Assembly: GCA_017302455.1 (NCBI GenBank)
Contig: JAFLDO010000008.1
Location: 1 to 64,000, forward strand
Source: Accumulibacter sp.
GTDB taxonomy: Bacteria > Pseudomonadota > Gammaproteobacteria > Burkholderiales > Rhodocyclaceae
Length of the DNA: 64,000 nucleotides
Direction: 5' to 3'
Part shown: in pieces, positions 15,724 to 26,489 of the stretch
How the letters are laid out: each line of letters begins with the position of its first letter
Position numbering within the stretch: position 1 is the first letter of the stretch
Notes under the pieces: model-generated
Database searches by the model: none
Seen by the model: only the letters and a program-made list of their open reading frames with translations
Told to the model about the DNA's origin: nothing
Made by a program: the position numbers and the translations under genes

Positions 15724-18024
15724 TCAAAAGGTGGTACCCAACTGGAACTGAAACTTCTGAAGTTTATCATTACTTTGCTCGTTGAGCGGCTGACCGTAGC
15801 TGAACTTCAATGGTCCCAGCGGCGAAATCCAGGCCGCCGCCAGGCCTGCCGAGTAGCGCAAGCCTTCCTTGGAGTAGGTATACGACGGCACGGCGTTGTT
15901 GTCGGTGAAGACGTTGCCGGCGTCGAAGAACGGGCCGATACGAAACGCCTTGTCCATCCCGGGAATCGGCATCAGGATTTCGGCATTGAACACGGCCTTG
16001 CGCGTACCGCCGAGTCGCGTATCCGGATTCGTGATCTCCACCGGGCCGAGACTGGCAGTGTCGTAACCACGCACCGAATTGACACCACCGGCGAAGAAGT
16101 TCTTGTAGAACGGCAAGGTCTGACCCTGCAAACCATTCGCATACCCGAACTCGGCATTGAGCATCAGAACCACGTCCTTGGCGAGCGAAAAGAACTGTTG
16201 ATTCTGGTAGGTCAGTCGGTAAAACGTCAGATCCGCACCCGGGATCGCCCACTCCAGGCCTGCCCGCTGGATGCCGCCACTGGTCGTGTAGATCGAACTG
16301 TTCCGGGTATCCCTCGTCCACCCGACGGTGGCCGGCACGGTGATGTTCGAGTCGCCGTGCTCGGCCTGGAACTTGATGTACTGGACCGGTGTGACTCCCG
16401 GTGTGATCGGAGTGATGTCGATCGTCGTCTGATCGACCGCGAGTCCAACGCTGAGGGTGTCCTTCTCGTCAATCGGGAAACCAAAGCGGATTCCACCGCC
16501 CGTTGAGTGTGACTGGAACGCGTAGCCGAGCGAGGTCGGATTGAGCTTGCGGTCGTAGAGGTCGAAGCCCTGGCTGATGCCGTCAACGGTGAAATAGGGG
16601 TTGGTATAGTTGATCCCGAGGGTACGGTTCAACTTGCCCGTATTGACCTGCAGGGACAGAAACTTGCCGCTGCCGAAGATGTTGGACTGCGAAATGGAGC
16701 CCGAAAGGATGACTTTCTCCGCACTCGAGTAGCCGGCACCAATCGAGATGTTACCGGTCGATTTTTCGGTCACGTTGACATTGACATCGACCAGATCGAT
16801 GGTTCCAGGAACCGGCGGGGTCTCCACGTTCACCTCGGCAAAGTAGCCGGTGCGGTCGATCCGCTCGCGTGAAGCCGAGACGCGCTCGGCGTCGTACCAG
16901 GCGCCTTCCATCTGGCGCATCTCCTGACGAATGACTTCGTCACGCGTCTTGGTGTTGCCGGTGATGTTGACCCGCCGAACGTAAGCTCGCTTGCCAGGAT
17001 CGACGAAGATCGTGAAGGCCACCTGACGCTTTTCCTTGTCGAGTTCCGGGGCGGCATTGACGTTGGCGAACGCGTAACCCTGGGCACCCAGCTTGTCGGC
17101 GATGGCCTTCGTGCTCTCGTTGAGCTTCTCGCGCGAGAAAACGTCGCCCGCCTTGATCTTGACAGCCTTCCTGAACTCCTCCTCGGACAGAATCAGTTCA
17201 CCTGCCAGCTTCACCGACGAAACCATGAAGCGTTCGCCCTCGTTGATACTGACCGTGATGTAGATGTCCTTCTTGTCGGGGCTGATCGACACCTGCGTCG
17301 ATTCGACACTGAACTCGAGATAGCCGCGATCCAGGTAGTACGAGCGCAGCGTTTCCAGGTCGGCCGAGAGCTTCTGCTTCGAATACTGGTCACTCTTGGT
17401 ATACCAGCTGATCCAGTTGGGCGTGCGAAGCTGCATCACGCCAACCAGTTCCTTTTCCTTGAATGCCTGCGCGCCGACGATATTGATCTGCTTGATCCGC
17501 GCCGCCTCGCCTTCGTCGATGTTGAAGTTGATCGCCACACGGTTACGATCGAGCGGCGTGATCGTCGTGGTAATCGCCACCGCGTACCGTCCGCGCGCCA
17601 GATACTGGCGCTTCAACTCCTGCTCCGCCTTCTCGAGCGTAGCGCGGTCGAAGGTGCGCGACGCCGCGATGCCCACTTCCTTGAGCCCCTTGAGCAACTG
17701 GTCCTTGTCGAACTCCTTGAGGCCGACAAAGTCGATCTGTGCTATCGCCGGACGTTCCTCGAGCACGACGATCAGCACGCTGCCGTCGACTTCGATCCGG
17801 ACATCCTTGAAGAAACCGGTGGCAAAGAGCGCCTTGATGGCCTGTGCCGCCTTCTCGTCAGTCATCGTCTCGCCGACCTTGACCGGAAGGTAACTGAAAA
17901 CCGTGCCGGCCTCGACGCGTTGAATACCTTCGACGCGGATGTCCTTGACGGTGAACGGCTCCATGGCCGTCGCGCCACAGGCAAAAAGGGTGGCCAGCAG
18001 ACCTGCGAGCAGGTTTTTCTTCAT
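15724..18024 (-). CDS. bamA: Outer membrane protein assembly factor BamA
   Basis: A 766-residue Omp85 protein, the essential core of the BAM complex that inserts beta-barrel proteins into the outer membrane. The ATG at 18022-18024 starts a signal peptide MKKNLLAGLLATLFACGATA. Five POTRA domains occupy roughly residues 22-420, beginning FTVKDIRVEGIQRVEAGTVF. The 16-strand barrel follows, with the conserved NSVRGYD loop and a C-terminal FQFQLGTTF ending in Phe as the beta-signal. Upstream in-frame codons belong to another frame of rseP. It starts four bases after rseP. Confidence 0.97.
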   Translation of the reverse strand: MKKNLLAGLLATLFACGATAMEPFTVKDIRVEGIQRVEAGTVFSYLPVKVGETMTDEKAAQAIKALFATGFFKDVRIEVDGSVLIVVLEERPAIAQIDFVGLKEFDKDQLLKGLKEVGIAASRTFDRATLEKAEQELKRQYLARGRYAVAITTTITPLDRNRVAINFNIDEGEAARIKQINIVGAQAFKEKELVGVMQLRTPNWISWYTKSDQYSKQKLSADLETLRSYYLDRGYLEFSVESTQVSISPDKKDIYITVSINEGERFMVSSVKLAGELILSEEEFRKAVKIKAGDVFSREKLNESTKAIADKLGAQGYAFANVNAAPELDKEKRQVAFTIFVDPGKRAYVRRVNITGNTKTRDEVIRQEMRQMEGAWYDAERVSASRERIDRTGYFAEVNVETPPVPGTIDLVDVNVNVTEKSTGNISIGAGYSSAEKVILSGSISQSNIFGSGKFLSLQVNTGKLNRTLGINYTNPYFTVDGISQGFDLYDRKLNPTSLGYAFQSHSTGGGIRFGFPIDEKDTLSVGLAVDQTTIDITPITPGVTPVQYIKFQAEHGDSNITVPATVGWTRDTRNSSIYTTSGGIQRAGLEWAIPGADLTFYRLTYQNQQFFSLAKDVVLMLNAEFGYANGLQGQTLPFYKNFFAGGVNSVRGYDTASLGPVEITNPDTRLGGTRKAVFNAEILMPIPGMDKAFRIGPFFDAGNVFTDNNAVPSYTYSKEGLRYSAGLAAAWISPLGPLKFSYGQPLNEQSNDKLQKFQFQLGTTF

Positions 18025-18028
18025 ATCC

Positions 18029-19396
18029 TCAGCCGGAAAACAATCGATTGATGTCGTTGTAGAAGGCAAACGCCATGAGCATGAGCAGGAGAGCCAGGCC
18101 GATCTGCTGGCCAATTTCCATCGCCTTTTCGGAAACCGGGCCGCGCTTGATGATTTCGGCCAGATAATACAACAAATGCCCCCCATCCAGAATCGGGATC
18201 GGCAGCAGATTGAGAACACCCAGGCTGATGCTGACCAGGGCGAGAAACTTGAGGTAGTAGTCGATCCCCAGCCTTGCCGACTGGCCGGCGTAGTCGGCAA
18301 TGGTCACCGGCCCGCTGATGTTCCGCCACGAGACTTCGCCGGTGATCATCTTGCCGATCATCAGCAGCGTGAACGTCGACTTGTCCCAGGTTTCCGCGAC
18401 CGCCTTGCCCAGGGCCGAAAACGGCCCATAGCTGACGGTAACCACCAGCTCCGCCCGCGACAACCCGCCGTCACTGACCGCCGCACCGATTCGGCCGATC
18501 TCTCGACCGCGCTCGTCCACAGCCATTGGCGTCACCGTCGTCAGAATCCGCTCGCCGCCACGCAGAACGTCCAGGACAAGGGCCTTCCCGGGCGATTGAC
18601 GGACGCTGTGTACGACATCGGCCCAACTGCCGATAGGCTGATCGTCAATGGCCAGAATCTCGTCCCCGGGCTGCAGATCGGCAGCGGCCGCGGCGCTGTT
18701 CGCGTTCACCTTGCCCAGAATGGGGGGCAAGCGTGGCCGGAACAGGGCAAGTCCGAGCCGGTCCAGCGCATCGCCCTCCCACCCGGCGAGCCGGACCGAC
18801 GACACATCAAGGCGGCGGATTGCTATCTCGTGGTGTGGGTTGACCACCTCGAGGTCAACCTCGTCGCGCTCCGCGGCCCGCTGCAGCACAACCCAGCGCA
18901 TCTCCTGCCAGGTCTGAACCGCCTCGCCAGCCACCTTGAGCACCAGCTCGCCATTCTCCAGCCCCGCGGCGGCGGCAGGACTCGCCGCGACCGGCACGCC
19001 GAGAATGGGCTTGAACTCCTCGGTACCGTGCCAGAACAGCCCCCAGTAGACGACGATGGCCAGCAGGAAATTGGCCAGCGGTCCGGCTGCGACGATCGCC
19101 ATCCGGCGCTGGACTGGCTGCCGGTTGAAGCTGCGAGCCAAGTCGCTCGCCGGTACCTCGCCCTCACGCTCGTCGAGCATCTTGACGTAACCGCCTAGCG
19201 GAAAAGCGCCGATCGCCCACTCGGTGTCATCCTTGCCGAACCGCTTGGCCCAGAGCGGCCGGCCAAAGCCGACCGAAAAGCGCAAGACCTTGACGCCCAC
19301 CCAACGCGCGGCCAGATAGTGACCGAACTCGTGGACGACAACCAGAACCCCCAGCACGACGGCAAATGCGGCGAGGTAATAGAGAAAATTGCTCAC
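18029..19396 (-). CDS. rseP: Site-2 protease RseP (sigma-E regulator protease)
   Basis: A 455-residue inner-membrane zinc metalloprotease that cleaves anti-sigma factor RseA within the membrane after DegS, and clears signal peptides. HEFGH near residue 22 gives the zinc ligands, and [14 protein letters not shown] near the C-terminus holds the conserved LDG aspartate. Two PDZ domains lie between them ([16 protein letters not shown] in the second). The GTG at 19396 overlaps the dxr stop by four bases and gives the family N-terminus. The position before bamA links envelope stress proteolysis with outer-membrane assembly. Confidence 0.96.
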   Translation of the reverse strand: MSNFLYYLAAFAVVLGVLVVVHEFGHYLAARWVGVKVLRFSVGFGRPLWAKRFGKDDTEWAIGAFPLGGYVKMLDEREGEVPASDLARSFNRQPVQRRMAIVAAGPLANFLLAIVVYWGLFWHGTEEFKPILGVPVAASPAAAAGLENGELVLKVAGEAVQTWQEMRWVVLQRAAERDEVDLEVVNPHHEIAIRRLDVSSVRLAGWEGDALDRLGLALFRPRLPPILGKVNANSAAAAADLQPGDEILAIDDQPIGSWADVVHSVRQSPGKALVLDVLRGGERILTTVTPMAVDERGREIGRIGAAVSDGGLSRAELVVTVSYGPFSALGKAVAETWDKSTFTLLMIGKMITGEVSWRNISGPVTIADYAGQSARLGIDYYLKFLALVSISLGVLNLLPIPILDGGHLLYYLAEIIKRGPVSEKAMEIGQQIGLALLLMLMAFAFYNDINRLFSG

Positions 19397-20598
19397 TGCC
19401 GCGCCACCTGCACAAGCCACTGCTCGGCGGCCTCGCGGGCCAGCCGGTCTGCCGTCAGGACCTCGGACAACGAGCCGAGCGCCTTGCCCGCCGGCAGGCC
19501 GTCCATGACGCCGGCAATGACGCGGGGAATCGCCGGGAAGCCGATTCTGCCGTCGAGAAAAGCCTGTACGGCAACTTCGTTGGCGGCATTCAGCGTCGTC
19601 GGTGCGCTGCCACCGTCACGCAGCGCCCGATACGCCAAAGCCAGGCACGGAAGGCGGCCGAGGTCCGGCCGTTCGAAATGCAGTGACCCGATCGTGCACA
19701 GATCCAGAGGCGCGACCCCGGCGGCAATCCGCCGCGGATAGGCGAGAGCATGCGCAATCGGCGTACGCATGTCCGGGTTGCCGAGTTCGGCGATCACCGA
19801 GCCATCGGCGTACTGAACGAGCGAGTGAATGACGCTCTCCGGGTGGATGACCACCTGAATTCGCTCGGCGGGAATGTTGAACAGCCAGTGTGCCTCGATG
19901 ACTTCGAGCCCCTTGTTCATCATGGTCGACGAATCGACCGAGATTTTTCGGCCCATGACCCAGTTGGGGTGGGCGCAGGCCTGTTCGGGGGTGACCGACT
20001 CGAGATCGGCCGGCGCCATGGTGCGAAACGGACCGCCAGAGGCGGTGAGAAACAAGCCAAGCACGCCGCTTTCGGCCGGATCCCCGGAGTAGCCGCTTGG
20101 CAGCGATTGAAAGATGGCGTTGTGTTCGCTGTCGATCGGCAACAGCGTCGCCCCATTCTCGCGCACGGCGCGCATGAAAACCGAGCCGGCCATGACCAGC
20201 GCTTCCTTGTTCGCCAGCAGAATCTTCTTGCCGGCCACGGCAGCAGCCAGAGTGGGCGGCAAGCCCGCCGCGCCGACGATCGCCGCCATCACCGAATCGA
20301 CCTCCGGTAGTTGTGCCATACGCACCAGCGCCTCGGCGCCGTGCGTCACCTCGGTCGGGCATCCGGCGCCCGCCAAGCGCGCGGCGAGATCGGCAGCCAA
20401 GCGGGCGTCGCCGACGACGGCATGCTGCGGCTGGAACTCGACGCACTGCTCGAAGAGGCGATCCACCTGTCGATGCGCGCAGAGAGCGACGACGCGATAA
20501 CGATGCCGGTGCCGGCGAACGACATCGAGCGTACTGACTCCGATCGAGCCGGTGGACCCCAGGATGGTGAGTTGCTGCACAGCCGCGGGGCAAGACAT
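19393..20598 (-). CDS. dxr: 1-deoxy-D-xylulose 5-phosphate reductoisomerase
   Basis: A 401-residue enzyme of the MEP isoprenoid pathway that converts DXP to MEP with NADPH. The Rossmann motif [16 protein letters not shown] is at residues 12-27. The metal and substrate region includes DSEHNAIFQ and the [20 protein letters not shown] signature. Length is normal. It overlaps cdsA by one base (TGATG-type junction) and rseP by four. It feeds isoprenoids to UppS two genes upstream in the same unit. Confidence 0.97.
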   Translation of the reverse strand: MSCPAAVQQLTILGSTGSIGVSTLDVVRRHRHRYRVVALCAHRQVDRLFEQCVEFQPQHAVVGDARLAADLAARLAGAGCPTEVTHGAEALVRMAQLPEVDSVMAAIVGAAGLPPTLAAAVAGKKILLANKEALVMAGSVFMRAVRENGATLLPIDSEHNAIFQSLPSGYSGDPAESGVLGLFLTASGGPFRTMAPADLESVTPEQACAHPNWVMGRKISVDSSTMMNKGLEVIEAHWLFNIPAERIQVVIHPESVIHSLVQYADGSVIAELGNPDMRTPIAHALAYPRRIAAGVAPLDLCTIGSLHFERPDLGRLPCLALAYRALRDGGSAPTTLNAANEVAVQAFLDGRIGFPAIPRVIAGVMDGLPAGKALGSLSEVLTADRLAREAAEQWLVQVARQ

Positions 20599-21434
20599 CA
20601 GCGTAGCGTCAGCAGCCAGACCAGAGCCACCAGCGGCAGCGTCGATGTCAGACTGTCGATGCGGTCAAGGACGCCACCATGCCCCGGCAACACGTTGCTG
20701 CTGTCCTTGAGCCCCGCTTGACGCTTGAGCAGCGACTCAAACAGATCGCCGAGGATGCTGATCGCTGTCAGCACGACAAGAATCACCAGCAGCAACACAA
20801 GGTTGCCGGACAACGCCGCAGGCAGCTTCGACGACAGGAAAAATCCGTAGATCAGGACCATCACACCGCCGCCGACGGCGCCCTCCCAGGTCTTGCCGGG
20901 GCTGATGGCGGGGGCCAGTTTGTGCTTGCCGAGGCTGCGGCCGGCGAAATAGGCGCCAATGTCGGCCAGCCAGACGACGGTCATGATGGCCAGCAAGGCC
21001 AGCGGACCGGCCTGCCGGAGTTGCACCAACGCCAGCCAGGCCGGCAGGATCAGCACGACGCCGGTCGCCAGGCCGAGAGCAGGGTTGGACAGGGGCCAGC
21101 GGCGGTTGAGCCAGAGCGGCACCACGACCAGCCAGAAACCAGCAGCTGGCAGGTACAGCCAGGCACCAAGATGCCATGCCTCCTCCACGAAACCCTCGGC
21201 AAGACCAAGGGCGGCCGGCTGCACGGCAGCAAGGACTCCGCAAACCGCGGCGAGCAGCGCGCCGAGCAGAATCCGCGTCGGCGCTCCCAGTTGCATCAAC
21301 GCGCCCCACTCCCACGCGGCGACGGCAGCCACCGCCGTGACGAACATCAACCAGCCGATCGGGGGGAGGAAAAAGAGCGCGCAGAAGAAGGCGGCAAACA
21401 GAACGGCCGCGGTGATCACCCGCGTCCTAAGCAT
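20598..21434 (-). CDS. cdsA: Phosphatidate cytidylyltransferase
   Basis: A 278-residue multi-pass membrane enzyme making CDP-diacylglycerol for all phospholipids. The family signature appears as [19 protein letters not shown] followed by GVLDRIDSL, and the [12 protein letters not shown] motif is present. It is the housekeeping copy, in contrast to the ynbB paralogue at 9477-10445. It overlaps uppS by eight bases and dxr by one. Confidence 0.96.
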   Translation of the reverse strand: MLRTRVITAAVLFAAFFCALFFLPPIGWLMFVTAVAAVAAWEWGALMQLGAPTRILLGALLAAVCGVLAAVQPAALGLAEGFVEEAWHLGAWLYLPAAGFWLVVVPLWLNRRWPLSNPALGLATGVVLILPAWLALVQLRQAGPLALLAIMTVVWLADIGAYFAGRSLGKHKLAPAISPGKTWEGAVGGGVMVLIYGFFLSSKLPAALSGNLVLLLVILVVLTAISILGDLFESLLKRQAGLKDSSNVLPGHGGVLDRIDSLTSTLPLVALVWLLTLR

Positions 21435-22221
21435 CTAGGCGCGTGCCGGTCGGTGGTGACGCCACTGGCGAAGTCGCCGTCACCTGTTCGCTGGTCCGCC
21501 CGAAACGCCGTTCGCGTTGCTGATACGACTGCAAGGCCGCATCAAAAGCTTTCGAGTCGAACTCGGGCCACAGGACGTCGGTGAAGTAGATCTCTGAATA
21601 GGCGAGCTGCCAAAGCAGGAAGTTGCTGATCCGCTGCTCCCCGCCGGTGCGGATGAAGAGATCCGGCTCAGGCGCATAGTGCATCGCCAAGTGCGGGGCG
21701 AGATCGCTCTCGGTCAGCTCGCCACGCCTTTCCGGTTCGCTGGTCAACAGGCGGTTTACCGCCTGCAGGATGTCCCAGCGTCCACCGTAGTTCGCTGCAA
21801 CCGTCAGGACCAATCGCGTGTTGGTAGCCGTCCGTTGCTCGGACACGTCGATAAGTGCCCGCAGGTCAGGCTCGAAACGTGACAGATCGCCAATGACCCG
21901 CAGGCGAACGCCGTTACGATCGAGCTTGGTGACTTCTTCCCTGAGAGCGCGCACGAAGAGTTGCATGAGCAGGGAAACCTCTTCTTCGGGGCGACGCCAG
22001 TTCTCCGAACTGAACGCAAACAGCGTCAGGTACTCGATGCCTCGCTCCAGACAGGCCCGGACTGTTGCCCGCACGGTTTCGACACCACGGCGATGTCCGG
22101 CAAAGCGCGGCAACAAGCGTTTCCTGGCCCAGCGTCCGTTACCGTCCATGATGATCGCGACGTGCCGCGGCACCACCGATGTCGCGGGAATATCGCGAGT
22201 TGAACTGGCAAAGCGCGCCAT
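21427..22221 (-). CDS. uppS: Undecaprenyl diphosphate synthase (di-trans,poly-cis)
   Basis: A 264-residue cis-prenyltransferase that extends farnesyl-PP to undecaprenyl-PP, the carrier for peptidoglycan and polysaccharides. The catalytic Asp26 lies in [22 protein letters not shown] and the diphosphate-binding [20 protein letters not shown] are intact. The last 25 residues (after FGRTSEQ) are a Pro/Thr-rich tail beyond the catalytic core. It follows frr by 23 bases. Confidence 0.96.
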   Translation of the reverse strand: MARFASSTRDIPATSVVPRHVAIIMDGNGRWARKRLLPRFAGHRRGVETVRATVRACLERGIEYLTLFAFSSENWRRPEEEVSLLMQLFVRALREEVTKLDRNGVRLRVIGDLSRFEPDLRALIDVSEQRTATNTRLVLTVAANYGGRWDILQAVNRLLTSEPERRGELTESDLAPHLAMHYAPEPDLFIRTGGEQRISNFLLWQLAYSEIYFTDVLWPEFDSKAFDAALQSYQQRERRFGRTSEQVTATSPVASPPTGTRLDA

Positions 22222-22244
22222 GGTGATATCTCTTCGGACGGCGG

Positions 22245-22805
22245 CTAGATGGCCATCAACTCGGTTTCCTTGTGGCTGAGCTGCTTGTCGATTTCCACTA
22301 CGTAGCGGTCAGTGAGCTTCTGGATTTCGTCCTGGGCGCGATGCTCTTCATCCTCCGAACACGCCTTGTTCTTCAACATTTCCTTGAGCGTCGCGTTGGC
22401 ATCCCGCCGGAGATTGCGCACCGCCACCTTGGCGCCTTCGGCTTCCGCTCTTACCACCTTGATCAGATCGCGGCGCCTCGCCTCGGTCAGGGGTGGCATC
22501 GGCACACGAATCAACTCCCCCTGTGAAGCAGGGTTGAGGCCCAGATCACAGTCACGAATGGCCTTCTCGACCTTCCCTGCCATTCCCTTTTCCCAGGGTT
22601 GAACGCCAAGGGTGCGGGCATCGATCAGGGTCACGTTGGCCACCGTATTGATGGGTACCAGCGACCCGTAGTACTCGACCTGCACATGGTCGAGCAGACC
22701 CGTGTGAGCGCGACCCGTTCGCACTTTCGCCAAATCCGTCCTGAGGGCCTCAAGGGACTTTTCCATTTTCCGCTCAGTGGTCTTCTTCAAATCTGCTAGG
22801 GACAT
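22245..22805 (-). CDS. frr: Ribosome recycling factor
   Basis: A 186-residue factor that, with EF-G, splits post-termination ribosomes. The start [20 protein letters not shown] and [20 protein letters not shown] are typical, as is the C-terminal [19 protein letters not shown]. The ATG at 22805 is preferred over an in-frame upstream codon at 22823 because it gives the standard length. It sits 11 bases after pyrH, the conserved tsf-pyrH-frr order. Confidence 0.97.
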   Translation of the reverse strand: MSLADLKKTTERKMEKSLEALRTDLAKVRTGRAHTGLLDHVQVEYYGSLVPINTVANVTLIDARTLGVQPWEKGMAGKVEKAIRDCDLGLNPASQGELIRVPMPPLTEARRRDLIKVVRAEAEGAKVAVRNLRRDANATLKEMLKNKACSEDEEHRAQDEIQKLTDRYVVEIDKQLSHKETELMAI

Positions 22806-22816
22806 GTCGATCTCCG

Positions 22817-23539
22817 TCAGCAAGACACCAGAGTGCCTTCATTCTCGCCCATCGTGACCCGCTTCAACGCGCCCTGCTTGAAGATGGAGAAGACGTTGAT
22901 TGGCAACTTCTGATCACGACACAGGGCAAAGGCAGTGGCGTCCATTATCGCCAGGTTCTGGGCGATCACCTCGTCGAAGGTGATCCGGTCGTAGCGCACG
23001 GCATGCGGATCCTTCTTGGGATCGGCGGAGTAGATACCGTCGACCTTGGTCGCCTTGAGAACGATTTCAGCACCGATCTCGGCACCGCGCAAGGCGGCGG
23101 CCGTATCGGTCGTAAAGAACGGGTTGCCGGTGCCGGCAGCAAAGATGACCGTCCGCCCCTGCTCCAGGTAGCGGATGGCTTTGCCGCGTATGTACGGCTC
23201 GACGACCTGTTCGATGTTGAGGGCCGACTGCACGCGAGAAACCATTCCGGCAGCCCGCATTGCATCATGCAACGCCAGCCCGTTCATCACCGTCGCCAGC
23301 ATGCCGATGTAGTCGGCCTGCGCGCGATCCATGCCGGTCGCGGCAGGCGCAACACCCCGAAAGATGTTGCCGCCGCCAATGACGACGCCAACCTGGACAC
23401 CCATATCGACAACCACCTTGATCTCGTCGACGATTCCCGAGATGGTCTGCCGGTTGATTCCGTAGGCGTCGCCCCCCATCAGGGCTTCACCGGAGAGCTT
23501 GAGCAGAATGCGTTTGTATCGGGGTGCGTTCGCGCACAT
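22817..23539 (-). CDS. pyrH: UMP kinase
   Basis: A 240-residue hexameric amino-acid-kinase-fold enzyme phosphorylating UMP to UDP. Visible blocks are [24 protein letters not shown] and [20 protein letters not shown]. The ATG at 23537-23539 gives the normal length. It lies 61 bases after tsf and 11 before frr. Confidence 0.97.
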   Translation of the reverse strand: MCANAPRYKRILLKLSGEALMGGDAYGINRQTISGIVDEIKVVVDMGVQVGVVIGGGNIFRGVAPAATGMDRAQADYIGMLATVMNGLALHDAMRAAGMVSRVQSALNIEQVVEPYIRGKAIRYLEQGRTVIFAAGTGNPFFTTDTAAALRGAEIGAEIVLKATKVDGIYSADPKKDPHAVRYDRITFDEVIAQNLAIMDATAFALCRDQKLPINVFSIFKQGALKRVTMGENEGTLVSC

Positions 23540-23600
23540 CGGCGTCGGGCTCCTTGGCTTGGGCGTGGGACAGTTCTCGATCTCGGTTGTCGCTCGTTGA

Positions 23601-24497
23601 CTACTTCTGCGCTGCAGCCGCCGCCTGCGCAGCCACCTCGGCGGCGAAGTCGTTCGACCGCTTCGCGATGCCTTCGCCAACGACGAAGAGCGTGAAACCG
23701 GCTACTGACGCCGCTTTGCTCTTGAGCAACTGGGCAATGGTCTGCTTGCCGTCTTCCGCCTTGACGAAGACCTGACCAAGCAGCGTCACTTCGTTGAGGA
23801 ACTTCTGTACCGAGCCTTCGACGATCTTCTCGATCATTGCCTCCGGCTTGCCGGCTTCCCTGGCCTTCTCCGTGGCAACGCGGCGTTCGCTGTCGATCAG
23901 TTCGGCGGCCACACCCGAGGCATCCAGCGCCTTTGGCTTGGTCGCCGCAACATGCATGGCAAGATCGCGTCCCAGTTGATCATCGCCGCCAGAGCAATCG
24001 ACCACGACACCAATCTTGGCGCCACCGTGAACATAGGCAGCAAGCTTGCCAGTGGCCTGCATGCGGACAAAGCGGCGAATTGCCAGATTCTCGCCGATCT
24101 TGCCGACGAGCGCGGTACGCGTCGATTCGACCGTCCCACCCGCCATCGGCAAGGCGGCCAGCGCCGTGACGTCGACGGGGTCATGGGCAGCGACCAGCGC
24201 AGCGCAATCGCTGGCCAGCTTCAGGAAGTCATCGTTCTTGGCGACGAAATCCGTTTCGCAATTGATTTCAACGATCGCGCCAACTTTGCCGTCGTTCGCC
24301 ATATGTACGGCGACGACCCCTTCCGCCGTGATTCGACTCGCTGCCTTGCTGGCCTTGGAACCCAGCTTGACGCGCAGAATCTCCTCGGCCTTGCCGATAT
24401 CGCCAGCTGACTCGGTCAGTGCGCGCTTGCACTCCATCATCGGCGCGTCGGTTCTCTCGCGCAGCTCTTTCACCATGCTTGCGGTAATTTCCGCCAT
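23601..24497 (-). CDS. tsf: Translation elongation factor Ts
   Basis: A 298-residue nucleotide exchange factor for EF-Tu. The N-terminal UBA-like module [20 protein letters not shown] is followed by the signature [17 protein letters not shown], a coiled region and the C-terminal module ending [11 protein letters not shown]. The ATG at 24497 gives the conserved N-terminus; the open frame further upstream crosses the rpsB-tsf hairpin and is not conserved. Confidence 0.97.
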   Translation of the reverse strand: MAEITASMVKELRERTDAPMMECKRALTESAGDIGKAEEILRVKLGSKASKAASRITAEGVVAVHMANDGKVGAIVEINCETDFVAKNDDFLKLASDCAALVAAHDPVDVTALAALPMAGGTVESTRTALVGKIGENLAIRRFVRMQATGKLAAYVHGGAKIGVVVDCSGGDDQLGRDLAMHVAATKPKALDASGVAAELIDSERRVATEKAREAGKPEAMIEKIVEGSVQKFLNEVTLLGQVFVKAEDGKQTIAQLLKSKAASVAGFTLFVVGEGIAKRSNDFAAEVAAQAAAAAQK

Positions 24498-24514
24498 TTC
24501 ATTCTCCACTTGCG

Positions 24515-24541
24515 GGCGCGGTCGGCCGTGCCGGCCGCGCC
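24515..24541 (-). terminator. Strong hairpin between rpsB and tsf
   Basis: On the minus strand GGCGCGGCCGGC, a three-base loop and GCCGACCGCGCC form a 12-bp stem with one mismatch, 18 bases before the tsf ATG. No T-run follows, so it is not a classical intrinsic terminator. It is better seen as an attenuator or RNA-processing element that could lower tsf expression relative to rpsB, as has been described for this junction in E. coli. Confidence 0.45.
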
Positions 24542-24609
24542 TCTCCAAACACGTTCAAGACAACCGGCCGGTACGTGCTGCCGCAACCTCCAGCCCGGGC
24601 TGCCGGCGA

Positions 24610-25353
24610 TCAATCGTCGGCAGCTTCCTCGATGAACTCGTCGCCCGACACCGCGTCGAGGATCTCCTCGACGAACTGGCTGCGACCTTCAAGCACCGCA
24701 TCGGCTACGCCCCGGGCGTAGAGCCGGATCGCTCGCGACGAGTCGTCGTTGCCGGGGATGACGTAGTCGACACCCTTAGGCGAATGGTTGGTATCGACCA
24801 CGGCGACGACCGGAATTCCCAACTTGTTGGCTTCCGTGATGGCTATCTTGTGGTAGCCGACGTCGATCACGAACAGCGCGTCAGGCAGCGAGACCATATC
24901 CTTGATGCCACCGATCGACTTCTGCATCTTGTCGAGTTCGCGCGTCATCATCAGCGCTTCCTTCTTGCCGAGACGAGCCAGGGAGCCGTCGTCGGACATC
25001 GCTTCCATGTCCTTGATGCGCTTGATCGACTGCTTGATCGTCTTGAAGTTCGTCAGCATGCCGCCGAGCCAACGCTGTTCGACGTACGGGGAAGCGCAAC
25101 GGGTAGCCTCTTCAGCCATGATTTCCCGTGCCTGCCGCTTGGTTGAGACGAAGAGGATGCTGCCCTTGTTGGCAGACAGCCGGCGAACGAAGGTCATCGC
25201 CTCGTTGTACTTGGCAAGGGTCTGCTCAAGGTTGACGATGTGAATCTTGTTGCGGGCGCCAAAAATATAGGGCGCCATCTTGGGGTTCCAGAAGCGTGTC
25301 TGGTGGCCGAAATGCACCCCGGCCTCGAGCATCTGACGCATGGTTGTAGACAT
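24610..25353 (-). CDS. rpsB: 30S ribosomal protein S2
   Basis: A 247-residue small-subunit protein. [19 protein letters not shown], the [12 protein letters not shown] block and [20 protein letters not shown] are universal S2 features. The ATG at 25351-25353 is the family start; the longer frame upstream is leader RNA. The end is acidic (ISGD-type tail EEAADD). It is the first gene of the minus-strand superoperon; the roughly 330-base divergent region towards map must carry its promoter and leader. Confidence 0.97.
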   Translation of the reverse strand: MSTTMRQMLEAGVHFGHQTRFWNPKMAPYIFGARNKIHIVNLEQTLAKYNEAMTFVRRLSANKGSILFVSTKRQAREIMAEEATRCASPYVEQRWLGGMLTNFKTIKQSIKRIKDMEAMSDDGSLARLGKKEALMMTRELDKMQKSIGGIKDMVSLPDALFVIDVGYHKIAITEANKLGIPVVAVVDTNHSPKGVDYVIPGNDDSSRAIRLYARGVADAVLEGRSQFVEEILDAVSGDEFIEEAADD

Positions 25354-25682
25354 TTTCACTCTCACTATCAGGGTTGGACCACCATCCGCCCACCTACAGC
25401 CGGCCGTCATGGCCGACACCCTTGAACAGGCGGATGTGCGTATTTGGGCGAGCCTCCTCGGCGTACCCGGCGCGCCAGATGGAGGCGCGCTTTCATTTAT
25501 CGCTGGCGCAGACCAGCAAAAGTCGGCGATAGTACCATCAAGAGCCGCGCCATTTCAATTCGCGGCGAATTGCCGAGCTCGTCTGCACCTGTCGCGGGGA
25601 GGCGACCGACCACCGGTCAAATTGCCTAAGCGGTGCGCTTCCATTATCCTTGCTGGTCCTCACCCGGCGCCGAGCGCAATCC

Positions 25683-26483
25683 ATGAGCATCTCCATCAAG
25701 ACCCCTCACGAAATCGAGAAAATGCGTGTCGCTGGCCGCCTCACGGCCGAGGTGCTCGACTACATCGCGCCTCACGTGACATCTGGAATCACCACCGGTG
25801 AGCTGGACCGTCTTTGCCACGAATACATCGTTGGTATCCAGGGCTGCATTCCGGCACCGCTGAACTACGCGCCGCCAGGCTACAAGCCCTACCCGAAGTC
25901 GATCTGCGCCTCCGTGAACCACCAGGTCTGCCATGGCGTACCCGGTGACCGGCAGCTCAAGAACGGGGACATCGTCAATCTCGATGTGACGGTCATCAGC
26001 GACGGCTACCACGGCGACAGCAGCCGCATGTTTCAGGTCGGCGACACCTCGGTGCAGGCTCGACGACTCTGCGAAGTGACTTTCGAGTGCCTCTGGCTCG
26101 GCATCGCGCAGGTCAGGGCCGGAGCGCATCTCGGCGACGTCGGTCACGCCATTCAGCAGCATGCGGAGAAGTCCGGCTACTCGGTGGTCCGCGAGTTCTG
26201 CGGCCACGGCATCGGCGCAAGCTTCCACGAAGAACCACAGGTGCTTCATTATGGCCGTCCCAACACCGGTATCCGTCTGGAAGCCGGCATGATCTTCACC
26301 ATCGAGCCAATGATCAATGCCGGCAAGGCGGCGATCCGAACCATGGCCGACGGCTGGACGATCGTCACCAAGGATCACAGCCTCTCGGCGCAATGGGAAC
26401 ACACGATTCTGGTCACCGAGTCCGGCCATGAAGTGCTCACCGTCTCGGAGGGCAGCCGCCGTCAACCAGACTGGATCGGGTAG
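25683..26483 (+). CDS. map: Methionine aminopeptidase type I
   Basis: A 266-residue cytoplasmic metallopeptidase removing the initiator Met. All five metal ligands are visible by my count: Asp101 (NLDVTV), Asp112 (HGDSSR), His175 (CGHGIG), Glu208 (TIEPM) and Glu239 (WEHT). The ATG at 25683 is preferred over one at 25650 for length. It is divergent from rpsB, and glnD starts six bases after it. Confidence 0.97.
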   Translation: MSISIKTPHEIEKMRVAGRLTAEVLDYIAPHVTSGITTGELDRLCHEYIVGIQGCIPAPLNYAPPGYKPYPKSICASVNHQVCHGVPGDRQLKNGDIVNLDVTVISDGYHGDSSRMFQVGDTSVQARRLCEVTFECLWLGIAQVRAGAHLGDVGHAIQQHAEKSGYSVVREFCGHGIGASFHEEPQVLHYGRPNTGIRLEAGMIFTIEPMINAGKAAIRTMADGWTIVTKDHSLSAQWEHTILVTESGHEVLTVSEGSRRQPDWIG

Positions 26484-26489
26484 TCGCGC

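Noticed and set aside
17939-19198. Long plus-strand open frame across rseP and bamA
   Set aside because: It is antisense to rseP, whose HEFGH and LDG motifs are intact. GC-rich third positions create open antisense frames throughout this window.
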